Source of the DNA: DASXKD01 sp963806145
Lineage (GTDB): Bacteria; Actinomycetota; Actinomycetes; Streptosporangiales; Streptosporangiaceae
NCBI GenBank assembly: GCA_963806145.1
Contig: CAWDXD010000001.1
Span: forward strand, 4,011-68,010
Reading direction: 5' to 3'
Length of the DNA stretch: 64,000 nucleotides
Positions 10,804 through 19,760 of this stretch are shown in pieces. The notes beneath the pieces are model-generated. The model had not been told where the DNA came from. It was given only the letters and a program-made list of their open reading frames with translations, and did no database searches. The translations under genes and the position numbers were made by a program. The first letter of the stretch is position 1, and each line of letters begins with the position of its first letter.

Positions 10804-11793
10804 ATGGAGATCTTGATTCTGGGCGGAACCGCCTGGCTGGGCCGTGAGTACGCGCGCCAGGCCGTGGACCGTGGGCACGCGGTGACCTGCCTGGCCCGGG
10901 GGCAGGCCGGGCCGGTGGCGGACGGGGCGGCGCTCACCACTGCCGACCGCAGCGATCCGGGCGGCTACGCGAAGGTGGCCGGCCGGGACTGGGACGCGGT
11001 GCTTGAGGTGTCGTGGCAGCCGGGCTTCGTCCGGGACGCGGTGGCGGCGCTGGGCGGCCGGGCACGGCACTGGACCTACGTGTCGTCCGGCAGCGTGTAC
11101 GCCTCCCACGCCGCCCTGGCCGACGACGAGTCGGCGGCGCTGCTCCCGGCGGCCGATGCCGACGTGGCCAGCCTGGAGCAGTACGGCGAGGCGAAGGTCG
11201 CGTGCGAGCGGGCGTCCGCCGCGGCGGCGGGCGGCCGGGTGCTGATCGCGCGGGCCGGGCTCATCGGCGGGCCCGGCGACCACAGCGACCGGTCCGGCTA
11301 CTGGGTCGCCCGCGCCGCCCGTGACCCGGCGGGCCCGATGCTGGTGCCCGGCTGCCCCGGCCTGGCGACGCAGGTCATCGACGTGCGCGACCTCGCGGCC
11401 TGGCTGCTCGCCGGCGCGGAGGCGAGCGTCACGGGGACCTATGACGCCGTCGGCCCGGTCGTGCCGTTCGGCGAGTGGATCGAGTTGTCCCGCACAGCGG
11501 GCGGCCACACCGGGCCGGTGGTCCCCGCCGAGCCTGCCTGGCTGCGCGAGCAGGGCGTCGGGGAGTGGATGGGCGAGGAGTCGCTGCCGATGTGGGTCGC
11601 GGACCCCGGCTGGGAAGGCTTTGCCGCGCGCAGCGGTGCGGCGGCGCTGGCCACCGGTCTACTGCGGCACCGCCCGCGTACCGAACTGCTGGCCGACACC
11701 CTGGCCTGGGAACGTTCCCAGGGCCTTGACCGGCACCGTAAGGCCGGGCTGAGCCCGCAGCGGGAACGCGAACTCCTGCAGGCGCTCGGCTGA
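10804..11793 (+). CDS. NAD-dependent epimerase/dehydratase family protein
   Basis: A 329-residue extended SDR-type protein with an N-terminal Rossmann motif ILILGGTAWLG. A YVSSGSVYA strand corresponds to the catalytic Ser region, and QYGEAKVACE supplies the YxxxK. The start ATG 10804 is chosen because the residues before it are arginine-rich shadow. The substrate is probably a nucleotide sugar or related compound; it cannot be specified. A paralogue of the same type, frameshifted, is at 42997-44010. Confidence 0.83.
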   Translation: MEILILGGTAWLGREYARQAVDRGHAVTCLARGQAGPVADGAALTTADRSDPGGYAKVAGRDWDAVLEVSWQPGFVRDAVAALGGRARHWTYVSSGSVYASHAALADDESAALLPAADADVASLEQYGEAKVACERASAAAAGGRVLIARAGLIGGPGDHSDRSGYWVARAARDPAGPMLVPGCPGLATQVIDVRDLAAWLLAGAEASVTGTYDAVGPVVPFGEWIELSRTAGGHTGPVVPAEPAWLREQGVGEWMGEESLPMWVADPGWEGFAARSGAAALATGLLRHRPRTELLADTLAWERSQGLDRHRKAGLSPQRERELLQALG

Positions 11794-11934
11794 CCGTCAA
11801 GTGCCAGGCACCACGCCCACGACGGGAACTCCGCGATCAGTGACCTGACCCAGTGCTTCACCTTCGGCTGATTCATTCGCCCTACGCCGGCCCACCAGGC
11901 CGTGATCCCCGGCTGCCACGTTGGTCATGAATGT

Positions 11935-11962
11935 GACAACGATGCCCCTCTGGGGTGTTGTC
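11935..11962. repeat. small palindrome, similar core to the 48-kb hairpin
   Basis: GACAAC and GTTGTC flank CCCC-TCT-GGGG, giving an interrupted stem. The same order of elements (GTGACAAC, CCCC, short loop, GGGG, GTTGTCAC) occurs in the much longer hairpin at 48033-48088. Confidence 0.4.
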
Positions 11963-12149
11963 GGGAATGGACCAATCCGGCCGAGTCGGCAAGGGGTTCG
12001 CTGCGAGGGGTCTTCGCAGGGGGTCTTCCCAGGCAGGCGGGACAACGGGTGCACCCGAACGGCGCAGTGGCCGCACGCCCAGGTGCGGCAGGTGTGCGGG
12101 CACTGTGCGGGCTATCCCATCTTCGGGGTAGCTCGGCCGGCGTTGTCAC

Positions 12150-12177
12150 CGCTAGTTCAGCGGTATATAAAGTAAGT
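12150..12177 (+). promoter_or_regulatory. putative padR promoter/operator
   Basis: An AT-rich stretch with TATATAAAG ends immediately before the padR ATG, and no Shine-Dalgarno is visible. The transcript may therefore be leaderless. PadR regulators commonly repress their own promoter, so this is the expected operator location. Confidence 0.35.
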
Positions 12178-12510
12178 ATGACTGAGCGGGCGATGCAGGA
12201 CGCGACGTTCCTGATCCTGACCGCGCTGGCCGATGGCAGCCAGCATGGGTACGGGATCATCGCCGAGGTTCAGGAGATTTCCGGTGGCCGTGTCCGGCTG
12301 CGCGCCGGGACGCTGTACACGGCGCTGGACCGCCTGCGCGCGGATGGGCTGATCGGGGTGGACCGCGAGGAGATCGTGGAGGGCCGGCTGCGCCGGTACT
12401 ACCGGCTCACCCCCGAAGGAACCAGGCGGCTGGCCGCCGAGGCGGCCCGGCTGCAGGCCAATGCCACCGCGGCGCTGACGCGGCTGAACCCGTTGGGGGT
12501 GGTCACATGA
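12178..12510 (+). CDS. PadR family transcriptional regulator
   Basis: A 110-residue winged-helix repressor. The family pattern is clear: FLILTALADGSQHGYGI, then the recognition helix/wing RAGTLYTALDRLRADGLI and RRYYRLTPEG. PadR proteins repress neighbouring genes and respond to small ligands or membrane stress. Its stop overlaps the start of the next gene (ATGA), so it is co-translated with the membrane protein it probably controls. Confidence 0.9.
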   Translation: MTERAMQDATFLILTALADGSQHGYGIIAEVQEISGGRVRLRAGTLYTALDRLRADGLIGVDREEIVEGRLRRYYRLTPEGTRRLAAEAARLQANATAALTRLNPLGVVT

Positions 12511-13145
12511 CTGGCCCGTCCCGGCTGGAGCGGCGCTACCGGCGGGTGCTGGCGTGCTACCCGAAGGCGTTCCGGCGCGAGAGCGGGGACGAGATTCTCG
12601 CGGTGCTGCTGGCCACCGCGCACGAGGGCCAGCGGCGGGTAGGGCTCGCGGAGTCCGCGGATCTGATCCGGGGCGCGGCGCGGATGCACTTTGGCATGTC
12701 CCGCGCACCACGCCCGGTGCGGGACGCTGTCCGGCACATGTACGCCGGTGCGGTGCTGACGCTGGCCGCCTTGGTCACCGTCCTGGTGACCCTCGGCGGC
12801 GTCAGGTCGGCCGCCGCCCACGACCTCACTGCCCGGCAGTGGCCCACTGTCATGCTCACCCAGGCTGGCTTCTGGCTAGCCAGTGCACCGATCGGTGCTG
12901 GCTTGTGGCTGTGGCTGGCCTGGGCGAACGGCCGGGGTTATCACTGGGCGCGGCCTGCTTTTGTGGCGTTCTTCTGCGTCCTCACTATTGTGCCGATCTT
13001 CGGCGCCGGCGAGGACGCCTTGCCGTATACCTGGGCCGACGTGATCGCCGCGACGGTGCTCTGGCTGGTCGGGCTGGCGGCAGTGCTGCTCATCTTCAGC
13101 GAGACGGCCAGCCCGTACTACCAGCAGGAACCTGCCCGGCAGTAG
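12507..13145 (+). CDS. PadR-linked membrane protein
   Basis: A 212-residue protein that starts in the overlap ATGA with padR. The N-terminal 60 residues (RLERRYRRVLACYPKAFRRE) are a soluble, basic helical domain often seen at the front of PadR-associated permease-like proteins. About four membrane segments follow (near 75-95, 115-137, 147-165 and 175-195). The function is unknown; a membrane target or sensor partner of the PadR repressor is the inference. Confidence 0.8.
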   Translation: MTGPSRLERRYRRVLACYPKAFRRESGDEILAVLLATAHEGQRRVGLAESADLIRGAARMHFGMSRAPRPVRDAVRHMYAGAVLTLAALVTVLVTLGGVRSAAAHDLTARQWPTVMLTQAGFWLASAPIGAGLWLWLAWANGRGYHWARPAFVAFFCVLTIVPIFGAGEDALPYTWADVIAATVLWLVGLAAVLLIFSETASPYYQQEPARQ

Positions 13146-13438
13146 CTTGCGCAGGAAGGGCAGCCAGGCACGCGTCGGCCAGCGCTAACGGCTATGTCCT
13201 AGGGAACTCAAATACGGAAGCGAAATATTGCCCTATCGCTCGCCGCCGTTCCCGCCGCGGTACCTTACCTCGTCCTGCGGGCCAGCGGCAGCGACCGGCC
13301 GGGCTGCTGCTGATCGCCGAGTACGAAGGCCAGCGGATCCAGGCCGTCACGCCCTTACCGTGCCGGCCACGGGACCCGGTCACACCCGGCGCCCGCCGGC
13401 AACGGCGCCCTGGGCGGCGCCCGCTCGTGGGCCTGCGC
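13146..13438. other. 293-bp intergenic region between convergent genes
   Basis: No supported gene. The left part is relatively AT-rich (around 13195-13235) and the right end holds GC-rich inverted repeats near 13385-13425 that could terminate the minus-strand glycosidase. Confidence 0.45.
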
Positions 13439-15046
13439 TCAGGCCGGGTCCGGCGCGGTCAGGCCGAGCTTCTCGGCCGCGGCCTGCCCGCTCGTCCGGG
13501 ACGCCCCGTAGGTGGCCAGGTAGGCACGGGCGGGCGGCCGCCACACCGGCAGGCCCATCTCCACCACGACCGCGTCGGGGCGCGCCGCGAGCAGCCGGGT
13601 GATGACTGCCTGGGCACCCGGATCGCGGTGCGCGTCACGGACCACGGCGATCACCGAGCGGCCCGCGGCCCGGCCGAGGGCCCGCGCCACCTCCCGGCCG
13701 GCCCGCTCTCCCCCGGCGGGCACCTGGACGACGCTGCCCGCGGGCAGCCACGGCGCCAGGCCCCAGGGCACGATGCCGACCGCGATGTTGCCCAGCGGAG
13801 CGACCTCGAACACCAGCGGGTCGGTCAGCACGCCAGGAGAGCCGCTGACCCGCAGCGCGCGCCGTGCCGCCACCAGGCCGATGCCGTCACCGTTCCCGGG
13901 CAGAGCCGCCGCGCCCGGCACCCCTCCGAGCACCGCCGCGCCCGGCGCCCCGCCGGGCACCGCATCCCGGCCCGGTGCCTCGTCCGGGGTCCCGGGCCCG
14001 GGGAGCCCCGGCGTCCCCGGGCCCGCCCCGGGCAGAGCCCCGGCGGCGAGTGCCGCCCGGAGCTGGGCAACCCGCGCCGCCGCCTCCTCCAGCCGCGCGG
14101 CGGGCAGTTCGCCGCCGGTGACCGCGGCAGCGAGCGCGGCCCGGACCGCGAGATAGTCCTCCTCGTCCTGGTCCCGGCCGAGGCAGAGCAGGTCCACGCC
14201 CGCGGCGACGGCCCGCACGGCGGCGCTGGGCACGCCGCCCTGATCGCTCACCGCGCGCATCTCCAGGGCATCGGAGATGATCACCCCGGTGAAGCCGAGT
14301 TCGCCGCGCAGCAGCCCGTCCAGCGCGGCGGCCGACTGGGTGGCGGGCCGGTCCCCGGTCAGCCCCGCCACCCGCAGGTGCCCCGGCATCACCGCGGCCA
14401 CCCCGGCGGCGATCGCCGCCGCGAACGGGGGCAGGTCGCGCTCGCGTAGCCGGGCGATGCCGCCCTCCACGGTGGCGAGCACGTGGTGGGTGTCGGCCCG
14501 GGTGCTGCCGTGGCCGGGGAAGTGCTTGGCGCACGCGGCCACCCCGGCCGCCTGGAGGCCGTGCACCGCCGCGGCCGCATGCCGGCTCACCAGGCCGGTA
14601 CGGTCCCCGAACGCGCGGGTCCCGATGACCGGGTTCCCCGCGGCGGTGTTCACGTCCACCGACGGCGCCAGGTCCACGTTGATGCCGACGGCGGCCAGAT
14701 CAGCCCCCAGCGCCCGGTACACCGCCCGGGTGAGCGGCGCGTCGTCGACCGCGCCGAGGGCAGCGTTGCCCGGGTAGGGGCTGCCGGTGAGATGCGCCAG
14801 CCTGGTGACGTCGCCCCCCTCCTCGTCGATCGCGATCACCGGTTCTGGTGCCGCGGCGCGCAGCGCCGCAGTCAGCGCGGACAACTGCTCGGGCCCGGCC
14901 ACGTTGGGGCCGTAGAGCGTAACGCCCGCAAGACCGTTGTCCAGCGCCAGCAGCAACCATCGCGGAGCGGAACGGCCGGGGAACGGCGGGACGAGGACCG
15001 CGTCGGCGAGGCGGGTGAGCGATCCGGCGCCGTGCACGGTACTCAC
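13439..15046 (-). CDS. glycoside hydrolase family 3, beta-N-acetylhexosaminidase-like
   Basis: A 535-residue GH3 enzyme. The hallmark KHFPGHGSTRADTHH carries the general acid/base His/Asp dyad of NagZ-type enzymes, and ISDALEMRAV holds the nucleophile Asp. The C-terminal part after a Gly/Pro-rich linker (about 390-440) is the second GH3 domain. It hydrolyses beta-linked GlcNAc, in chitobiose or muropeptides. No signal peptide is visible, so it is cytosolic. GTG 15046 is chosen because its GTGA overlaps the stop of an ABC permease remnant, showing it was the last gene of a sugar-uptake operon. Confidence 0.87.
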   Translation of the reverse strand: MSTVHGAGSLTRLADAVLVPPFPGRSAPRWLLLALDNGLAGVTLYGPNVAGPEQLSALTAALRAAAPEPVIAIDEEGGDVTRLAHLTGSPYPGNAALGAVDDAPLTRAVYRALGADLAAVGINVDLAPSVDVNTAAGNPVIGTRAFGDRTGLVSRHAAAAVHGLQAAGVAACAKHFPGHGSTRADTHHVLATVEGGIARLRERDLPPFAAAIAAGVAAVMPGHLRVAGLTGDRPATQSAAALDGLLRGELGFTGVIISDALEMRAVSDQGGVPSAAVRAVAAGVDLLCLGRDQDEEDYLAVRAALAAAVTGGELPAARLEEAAARVAQLRAALAAGALPGAGPGTPGLPGPGTPDEAPGRDAVPGGAPGAAVLGGVPGAAALPGNGDGIGLVAARRALRVSGSPGVLTDPLVFEVAPLGNIAVGIVPWGLAPWLPAGSVVQVPAGGERAGREVARALGRAAGRSVIAVVRDAHRDPGAQAVITRLLAARPDAVVVEMGLPVWRPPARAYLATYGASRTSGQAAAEKLGLTAPDPA

Positions 15047-15137
15047 CCTTTCACCGCCCCGGCGACCAGGCCACGGGCCATCCGGCGCTGCACCAGCAGG
15101 AAGAACAGGATCGTCGGGATGGTGTAGGAGGCACGAA
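15043..15137 (-). pseudogene. 3' remnant of a carbohydrate ABC transporter permease
   Basis: Reading upstream of the glycosidase in the frame that ends in its GTGA overlap gives SYTIPTILFFLLVQRRMARG followed by LVAGAVKG and a stop. This is the characteristic C-terminus of MalG-type sugar permeases. Only about 30 codons remain; the rest of the permease and the expected binding-protein genes are absent, and the ROK gene begins 70 bp away. The coupling to the glycosidase start shows the original operon order. Confidence 0.75.
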
Positions 15138-15204
15138 CCGCGGGCCGCAGTCTGGACCATGGGGCCGGGCGGGCAGAAGATGGCCTGGCGGGACAGGGGG
15201 AACG

Positions 15205-16773
15205 ATGATGGGACGGCCAGGCACACCGAGCCTGCTTCGGGAGATCAACGACCGCGCGGCGCTGGAGTTGCTGCTCGCCGAGGGACCGCTCACCCGGTCA
15301 CAGGTCGGCGAGGGCACCGGCCTGTCCAAGGTCACCGCCTCACAGACGCTGACCCGGCTCGAGGAGCGCGGGCTGGTCGCGGTCACCGGGCAGCAGGCCG
15401 GTGTCCGGGGGCCCAGCGCGGCGGTGTACGCGGTCGTCCCGTCCACCGCGATCGTGGCCGGCCTCGACGTCGCCCCCGAGGCGGTGACCACCGGCGTGGC
15501 CGATGTGACGGGCCAGGTGCTGGCCGAGGTGACCGTGGACCCCAACGGCGCGGGCAACCCGGTCCAGCTGGTGCGCAACGCGGTGGCCGCCGCCTGCCGC
15601 GCCGCGCGGATCGAGGCGGCGCAGTTGCGCGCGGTGGTGATCGGGACCGGCGGCATGGTGGACCCGCGCACCGGCGACGTGCGGCTGTCGGTGAACCTGC
15701 CCGACTGGCACGAGGGCGTGCTCGGCGCGCTGCGCGGGGACCTGCGCCGCCCGGTGACCATCGAGAACGACGTCAACCTGGCCGCGATGGCCGAGCACGC
15801 GCAGGGCGCCGCGCGCGGGGCGGACGACTTCGTGCTTGTCTGGATGGGGGTGGGCCTCGGGCTGGCGGCGATACTGGGCGGCCGGCTGCACCGCGGGGCC
15901 CGCGGCGCCGCTGGCGAGATCGGCTACCTGCCGGTGCCGGGCGTGCCGCTGCCGGAGGACCTGACCCACCCCGCGGCGGGCGGGTTCCGCTCCCTGGCCG
16001 ACGGGCGCGAGGTCCGCGCCCTCGCCGACCGCTACGGGTTCGCCGCGCCGGCCAACGGCGAGGCGGTCGCCGCGGCGGTGCGCGGGGCGGCGGCCGGCCA
16101 GCCCGGCGGCGAGGAGTTCCTCGCCGACCTGGCCCGCCGGGTGGCGGTAGGCGTGGCGGCGATCTCGGTGACCCTGGACCCCGGGCTCGTGGTGCTCGGC
16201 GGCGAGGTGGGCCAGGCGGGCGGGACGGCGCTAGCGGACCGGGTGAGCACCGAGGTCAGCCGGATCTGCCCGGTGAAGCCCGACGTGGTGCCGACCGCGG
16301 TGCCGGACGCCCCGGTGCTGCGCGGCGCCCTGCTCGCCGCCGTCGACCAGGCCCGGGCGGCCCTGCTGGCCTCCGTCGCTGACGGGTCTCCGGTGACGCG
16401 GCCCGGCCAGCCCGGCCGACTGGCTGACCACGGCCGCGGGAAACAACGCGGCCGGGCTACTCGGCGACGGCGGCCCGGCGTCCGCGGCCTCCCTCGGCGA
16501 CGCCTGCGGGGTAGCCATGGATCACGCCGGCAACCTGGTGATCGCCGACGCGACCGGCTGGCGGATCCGGGTGGCGGCGCAGTACGACCGGCAGTTCTAC
16601 GGGCAGGCGATGACCGCCGGGGACATCTACACGATCGCCGGCACCGGCGCGGCGGAGTTCACCGGGGACGGCGGCCCGGCCACCGCGGCCGGCCTGGCCA
16701 GCCCGGTCGGCATCGCGGCGGACGGCACCGGCGGCCTGTTCATCGCCGACGCGAACAACAACCGGGTGCGTGA
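15205..16773 (+). CDS. ROK family transcriptional regulator, abnormal C-terminal read-through
   Basis: The first ~395 residues are a normal ROK repressor. An N-terminal winged helix (GPLTRSQVGEGTGLSKVTAS) is followed by an actin-like sugar-kinase fold with TIENDVNLAAMAEH and VGLGLAAILGG. After about 16385 the frame loses its natural stop and reads 130 residues of Arg-rich sequence antisense in character, out of frame with an NHL-repeat fragment. A TGA in the +1 frame at 16394 is where the gene would end after a one-base shift. The neighbouring glycosidase and permease remnant suggest it regulated N-acetylglucosamine or chitobiose uptake. Confidence 0.8.
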   Translation: MMGRPGTPSLLREINDRAALELLLAEGPLTRSQVGEGTGLSKVTASQTLTRLEERGLVAVTGQQAGVRGPSAAVYAVVPSTAIVAGLDVAPEAVTTGVADVTGQVLAEVTVDPNGAGNPVQLVRNAVAAACRAARIEAAQLRAVVIGTGGMVDPRTGDVRLSVNLPDWHEGVLGALRGDLRRPVTIENDVNLAAMAEHAQGAARGADDFVLVWMGVGLGLAAILGGRLHRGARGAAGEIGYLPVPGVPLPEDLTHPAAGGFRSLADGREVRALADRYGFAAPANGEAVAAAVRGAAAGQPGGEEFLADLARRVAVGVAAISVTLDPGLVVLGGEVGQAGGTALADRVSTEVSRICPVKPDVVPTAVPDAPVLRGALLAAVDQARAALLASVADGSPVTRPGQPGRLADHGRGKQRGRATRRRRPGVRGLPRRRLRGSHGSRRQPGDRRRDRLADPGGGAVRPAVLRAGDDRRGHLHDRRHRRGGVHRGRRPGHRGRPGQPGRHRGGRHRRPVHRRREQQPGA

Positions 16774-16786
16774 GGTGACGCCCTAA
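16397..16786 (+). pseudogene. NHL-repeat protein fragment
   Basis: In the frame opened after the TGA at 16394, the translation gives NHL/beta-propeller repeats: LLGDGGPASAASLGDACGVA, then AGDIYTIAGTGAAEFTGDGG and LFIADANNNRVREVTP. Full-length actinomycete NHL proteins have many such units; here only about two remain, so the 5' part is lost. The only ATG is internal (16517). The stop overlaps the stop of the convergent gene by 4 bp. Confidence 0.7.
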
Positions 16787-18267
16787 GCGGCCGGCACGGC
16801 ACGTTCGGTGAGTGGCTGCCCCGTCCCGCCGGTGAGCGGCAGCCCGGCGGCGGCGGCCTGGGCATAGTCGTCGTCCACGAGCGTCACCTGGTGCCCGGCC
16901 GCGGCCAGCAGGGAGGCGGCGATGGCGGCCCGGTAGCCCGCCTGGCAGTGCACCCAGACCGGCACCGGGGCGCGGCCCGGCAGCTGCGGCGGCAGTTCGC
17001 GCAGCCGGCCGGAAAGCTCGTGCAGCGGGATGTGCACCGCCCCGTCGATATGGCTGGCCGCCCATTCGAGCGGGCGGCGGACGTCCACGATGGTGAGGCC
17101 GCCGCGGCGGCGGGCCGCAGCGAGGCCGCGGAAGTCAGACACCGGGCAGCGGCCCGGGTCCTCGCCGCCCAGCCAGTCCGCCGGCGTGCCGATGGCCGCC
17201 CCGGCGATCCGGTCCACGCCGATCCTGGCCAGTTCCCGCTGCGCCGCCGCGACCTGGCACGGGGTTTCGCCGAGCAGGGTCAGCCGGGCGCCCTCCGGCA
17301 GCAGCCAGCCCAGGTAGGTGGCGAAGGCGCCGCCGAGCGGGAAGTTCAGCGAACCGGGCACGTGACTGGCCGCGAAAGCACGGCGGTCGCGCAGGTCTGC
17401 CACCCAGTCGCCGGCCGCGACCTGCCCCGGCACGTGGCCGGGCAGCACGCGCGGCGGCGGCAGCAGCGCGGGAGCGTCCGCGCCGAACGTGTTCGCCCGG
17501 CCCATCCGGGCGTAGTACGCCGGGTACACATCCAGGCCGCCCAGCAGCGACGTGACGTAGCGGTCCTGGTCAAGGGTCAGCACCGGGTTCGCCCGCTCCT
17601 CCCCGGCGATCGTCGGCACCCCCGCCGCGGCGGCGGCCCCGGCGGCCCCGGCCCCGGCCGCGGCTGGCCCGGCCCCCGCGGGTCCGGCCCCCGCGGGCCC
17701 GGCCGCGCAGAAGCTGCCGAACCCGTGCGTCGGGTACACCGGCGTGTGCCCGGGCAGCAGCGCGGCCAGCCGGCGGGCCGAGGCGTACTGGGCCGCGGCG
17801 AGCGCCGGAGCGTGCCGCGCCCCGAGCAGGTCCGGCCGCCCGGTGGATCCGTGCAGCAGCGAGCCGCCGGTGAACACCCCCGCCACCACCCCGGTCGCGG
17901 CGTCCTCTAGGACGTAGGACAGGTGGGTCCAGGTGTGGCCGGGGGTGGCGAGGACCCGCACCCGCAACGCGCCCGCCACGATCACGTCCCCGTCGCCGAT
18001 CGCCGTCCGGCGCAGCGCCACGTCATCGGCGCCGTTCACGTGATAGGCGGCGCCGGTCTCCCCGGCAAGGGCCAGGCCGCCGGAGACGTAGTCGTTGTGG
18101 ATGTGCGTCTCGAACACGCCGGTCACCGCCACGCCGCGATCGGCGGCCGCCACCAGGATCCGGTCGATGTCACGCTGCGGATCCACCACGAGCGCGACCG
18201 TGCCCTCGGTCACCAGGTAACTGCGGTCACCCAGCGAGGGCGTGTCGATCGCCACAACTTCGATCAC
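16783..18267 (-). CDS. MBL-fold hydrolase with two rhodanese domains (persulfide dioxygenase-like)
   Basis: A 494-residue sulfur-metabolism protein. The N-terminal metallo-beta-lactamase domain has THIHNDYVSGG (His55, His57, Asp59) and ATPGHTWTHLSY, as in ETHE1-type persulfide dioxygenases. An Ala/Gly/Pro-rich insert lies around 190-215. Two rhodanese domains follow. The second has the active cysteine loop VHCQAGYRA, while the first has no cysteine loop and is probably structural. Expected role: oxidation or transfer of sulfane sulfur in the cytoplasm. It is divergent from the FAD protein across 71 bp. Confidence 0.88.
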   Translation of the reverse strand: MIEVVAIDTPSLGDRSYLVTEGTVALVVDPQRDIDRILVAAADRGVAVTGVFETHIHNDYVSGGLALAGETGAAYHVNGADDVALRRTAIGDGDVIVAGALRVRVLATPGHTWTHLSYVLEDAATGVVAGVFTGGSLLHGSTGRPDLLGARHAPALAAAQYASARRLAALLPGHTPVYPTHGFGSFCAAGPAGAGPAGAGPAAAGAGAAGAAAAAGVPTIAGEERANPVLTLDQDRYVTSLLGGLDVYPAYYARMGRANTFGADAPALLPPPRVLPGHVPGQVAAGDWVADLRDRRAFAASHVPGSLNFPLGGAFATYLGWLLPEGARLTLLGETPCQVAAAQRELARIGVDRIAGAAIGTPADWLGGEDPGRCPVSDFRGLAAARRRGGLTIVDVRRPLEWAASHIDGAVHIPLHELSGRLRELPPQLPGRAPVPVWVHCQAGYRAAIAASLLAAAGHQVTLVDDDYAQAAAAGLPLTGGTGQPLTERAVPAA

Positions 18268-18338
18268 GGCAGCCTCCCTGCATCATCACTCAGCTCTTAG
18301 CTATTTATCCTATCGGCATACTAGGTTACAGTGAAGCC
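18268..18338. promoter_or_regulatory. divergent promoter region with imperfect palindrome
   Basis: This 71-bp spacer between the rhodanese and FAD genes is AT-rich (TTAGCTATTTATCC) and contains the partial dyad CCTATCGGCATACTAGG. It must hold both promoters; a shared sulfur-responsive repressor site is possible but unproven. Confidence 0.4.
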
Positions 18339-19760
18339 GTGTACTCCCCCGATCAGCACGCACGCCGCAGGCCGGTCATCGCGGTCATCGGCGGGGGCGC
18401 CAGCGGCACGCTGACCGCTGTCCACCTGCTCCGCCTGGCCGGCGCCGGACGGCCGCCGGTGCGCATCGCGCTGATCGACGCCGGCGGCCGGCACGGGCGC
18501 GGCCAGGCGTACTCCACCACGCACCCCGGTCACCTGCTGAACTCCCCGGCCGGCACGATGAGCGCGGTCGCCGGCGACCCGGGCCAGCTGCTGCGCTGGG
18601 CCACCGCGAACCGCGTTGCGCACGACGGGTTCCTGCGCAGGTCCGACTACGGGCGCTACCTGCGCGACACCCTGGCCGAGGCGGCGCGCCGGGCAGAGCC
18701 GGCCAGCACCCTCACCGCGGTCACCGCGCAGGTCGTCCGCATCAGCGACTGCGCCCCGCGGCACCCGCTGCGGCTGCACCTCGCGGCCGAGGGCCACATC
18801 GACGCCGACATCGCCGTGCTGGCCGTCGGCAGCCCCGCGCCCGCCGCGCCGTGCCCGGTGCCGGACAGCCCCCGCTACATCGCCGACCCCTGGGCGCCCG
18901 GGGCGCTGCGGTGGGCCGGCGACGGCGGGCCAGTCATCGTGCTGGGTACCGGCCTGACCGCGATGGACGTGGCGATCGCGGTGACGGACGCGCACCCGCG
19001 CACCGTGGTCCACGCGGTGTCCCGGCACGCACTGCTCCCTCGGGCACACCGCAGGTGCGCAGAGCCGGGCCGGCCGACCTGGCTGCCCGCGCTGGCCGGC
19101 CCGGGTGGCCCGGTGCGGCTCGGCGAGCTGATGTGGCAGGTCCGCGCCGCGATGACGGACCGCCCGGAAGCCTGGGAAGAGATCATGGACGCGCTCCGGC
19201 CGCATGTGCCCCGGCTGTGGCAGCGGCTGCCGGTGGCCGACCGGCGGGCCTTCCTCCGGCACGTCGCGCGCTACTGGGAGGTGCACCGGCACCGGATGCC
19301 GCCGGACACCGCGCGGCGGGTCAGCGCGCTGCTCGGCACCGGCCGGCTGTCGGTACACGCGGGGCAGGTCCGCGCGGTCACCACGGTGCCCGGCGCGCTC
19401 CGGGTGCGCATCGAGGACGAGACCGGCGCCAGCACCGAGCATGAGGCCGCGTGGCTGGTCAACGCCACCGGCCCGGACGGCGACATCACCCGCACCGGCG
19501 ACCCGCTGCTGCGCGGCCTGCTGCGCCGCGGGCTGGCCCGGCCGGACCCGCTGCGGCTCGGCCTCGACGCCACCCCCGGCGGCGCGGTGCTCGACGCCGG
19601 GGGAAGGCCGAGCGGCACCCTGTTCACGCTCGGCCCGCCGCTGCGCGGGCTGTGGTACGAGACCACGGCCATCCCGGAGATCAGGACCCAGGCCGCCGCC
19701 CTGGCCCTGCGCCTCACCGCAGCGGCCCAGGTGCCCGCCCGCCCGGGCACCGCCGCGTGA
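18339..19760 (+). CDS. FAD/NAD(P)-binding protein
   Basis: A 473-residue flavoprotein of the FAD-NAD(P)-binding (NAD_binding_9-like) type. The FAD dinucleotide motif is VIGGGASGTLTA near residue 18, and a second nucleotide motif VLGTGLTAMDVA lies near residue 205. ATGPDGD near the C-terminal part is the usual third FAD contact. GRGQAYSTTHPGHLLNSPAG is typical of the family. The substrate is unknown. Divergence from the persulfide-metabolism gene suggests a linked redox function. Confidence 0.83.
   Translation: MYSPDQHARRRPVIAVIGGGASGTLTAVHLLRLAGAGRPPVRIALIDAGGRHGRGQAYSTTHPGHLLNSPAGTMSAVAGDPGQLLRWATANRVAHDGFLRRSDYGRYLRDTLAEAARRAEPASTLTAVTAQVVRISDCAPRHPLRLHLAAEGHIDADIAVLAVGSPAPAAPCPVPDSPRYIADPWAPGALRWAGDGGPVIVLGTGLTAMDVAIAVTDAHPRTVVHAVSRHALLPRAHRRCAEPGRPTWLPALAGPGGPVRLGELMWQVRAAMTDRPEAWEEIMDALRPHVPRLWQRLPVADRRAFLRHVARYWEVHRHRMPPDTARRVSALLGTGRLSVHAGQVRAVTTVPGALRVRIEDETGASTEHEAAWLVNATGPDGDITRTGDPLLRGLLRRGLARPDPLRLGLDATPGGAVLDAGGRPSGTLFTLGPPLRGLWYETTAIPEIRTQAAALALRLTAAAQVPARPGTAA

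Larger units (their letters stand above)
11794..12177. other. 384-bp intergenic region, no gene seen
   Basis: No convincing coding sequence in six frames. It contains a short hairpin at 11935-11962 and, at its right end, an AT-rich block (GCGGTATATAAAGTAAGT) directly upstream of the padR start. The remaining sequence could be a decayed mobile-element end, but nothing identifiable remains. Confidence 0.5.

Noticed and set aside
11797..12054. Small minus-strand ORF in the intergenic region before padR
   Set aside because: Considered as a transposase remnant, but no transposase motif, terminal repeat or target duplication could be identified.
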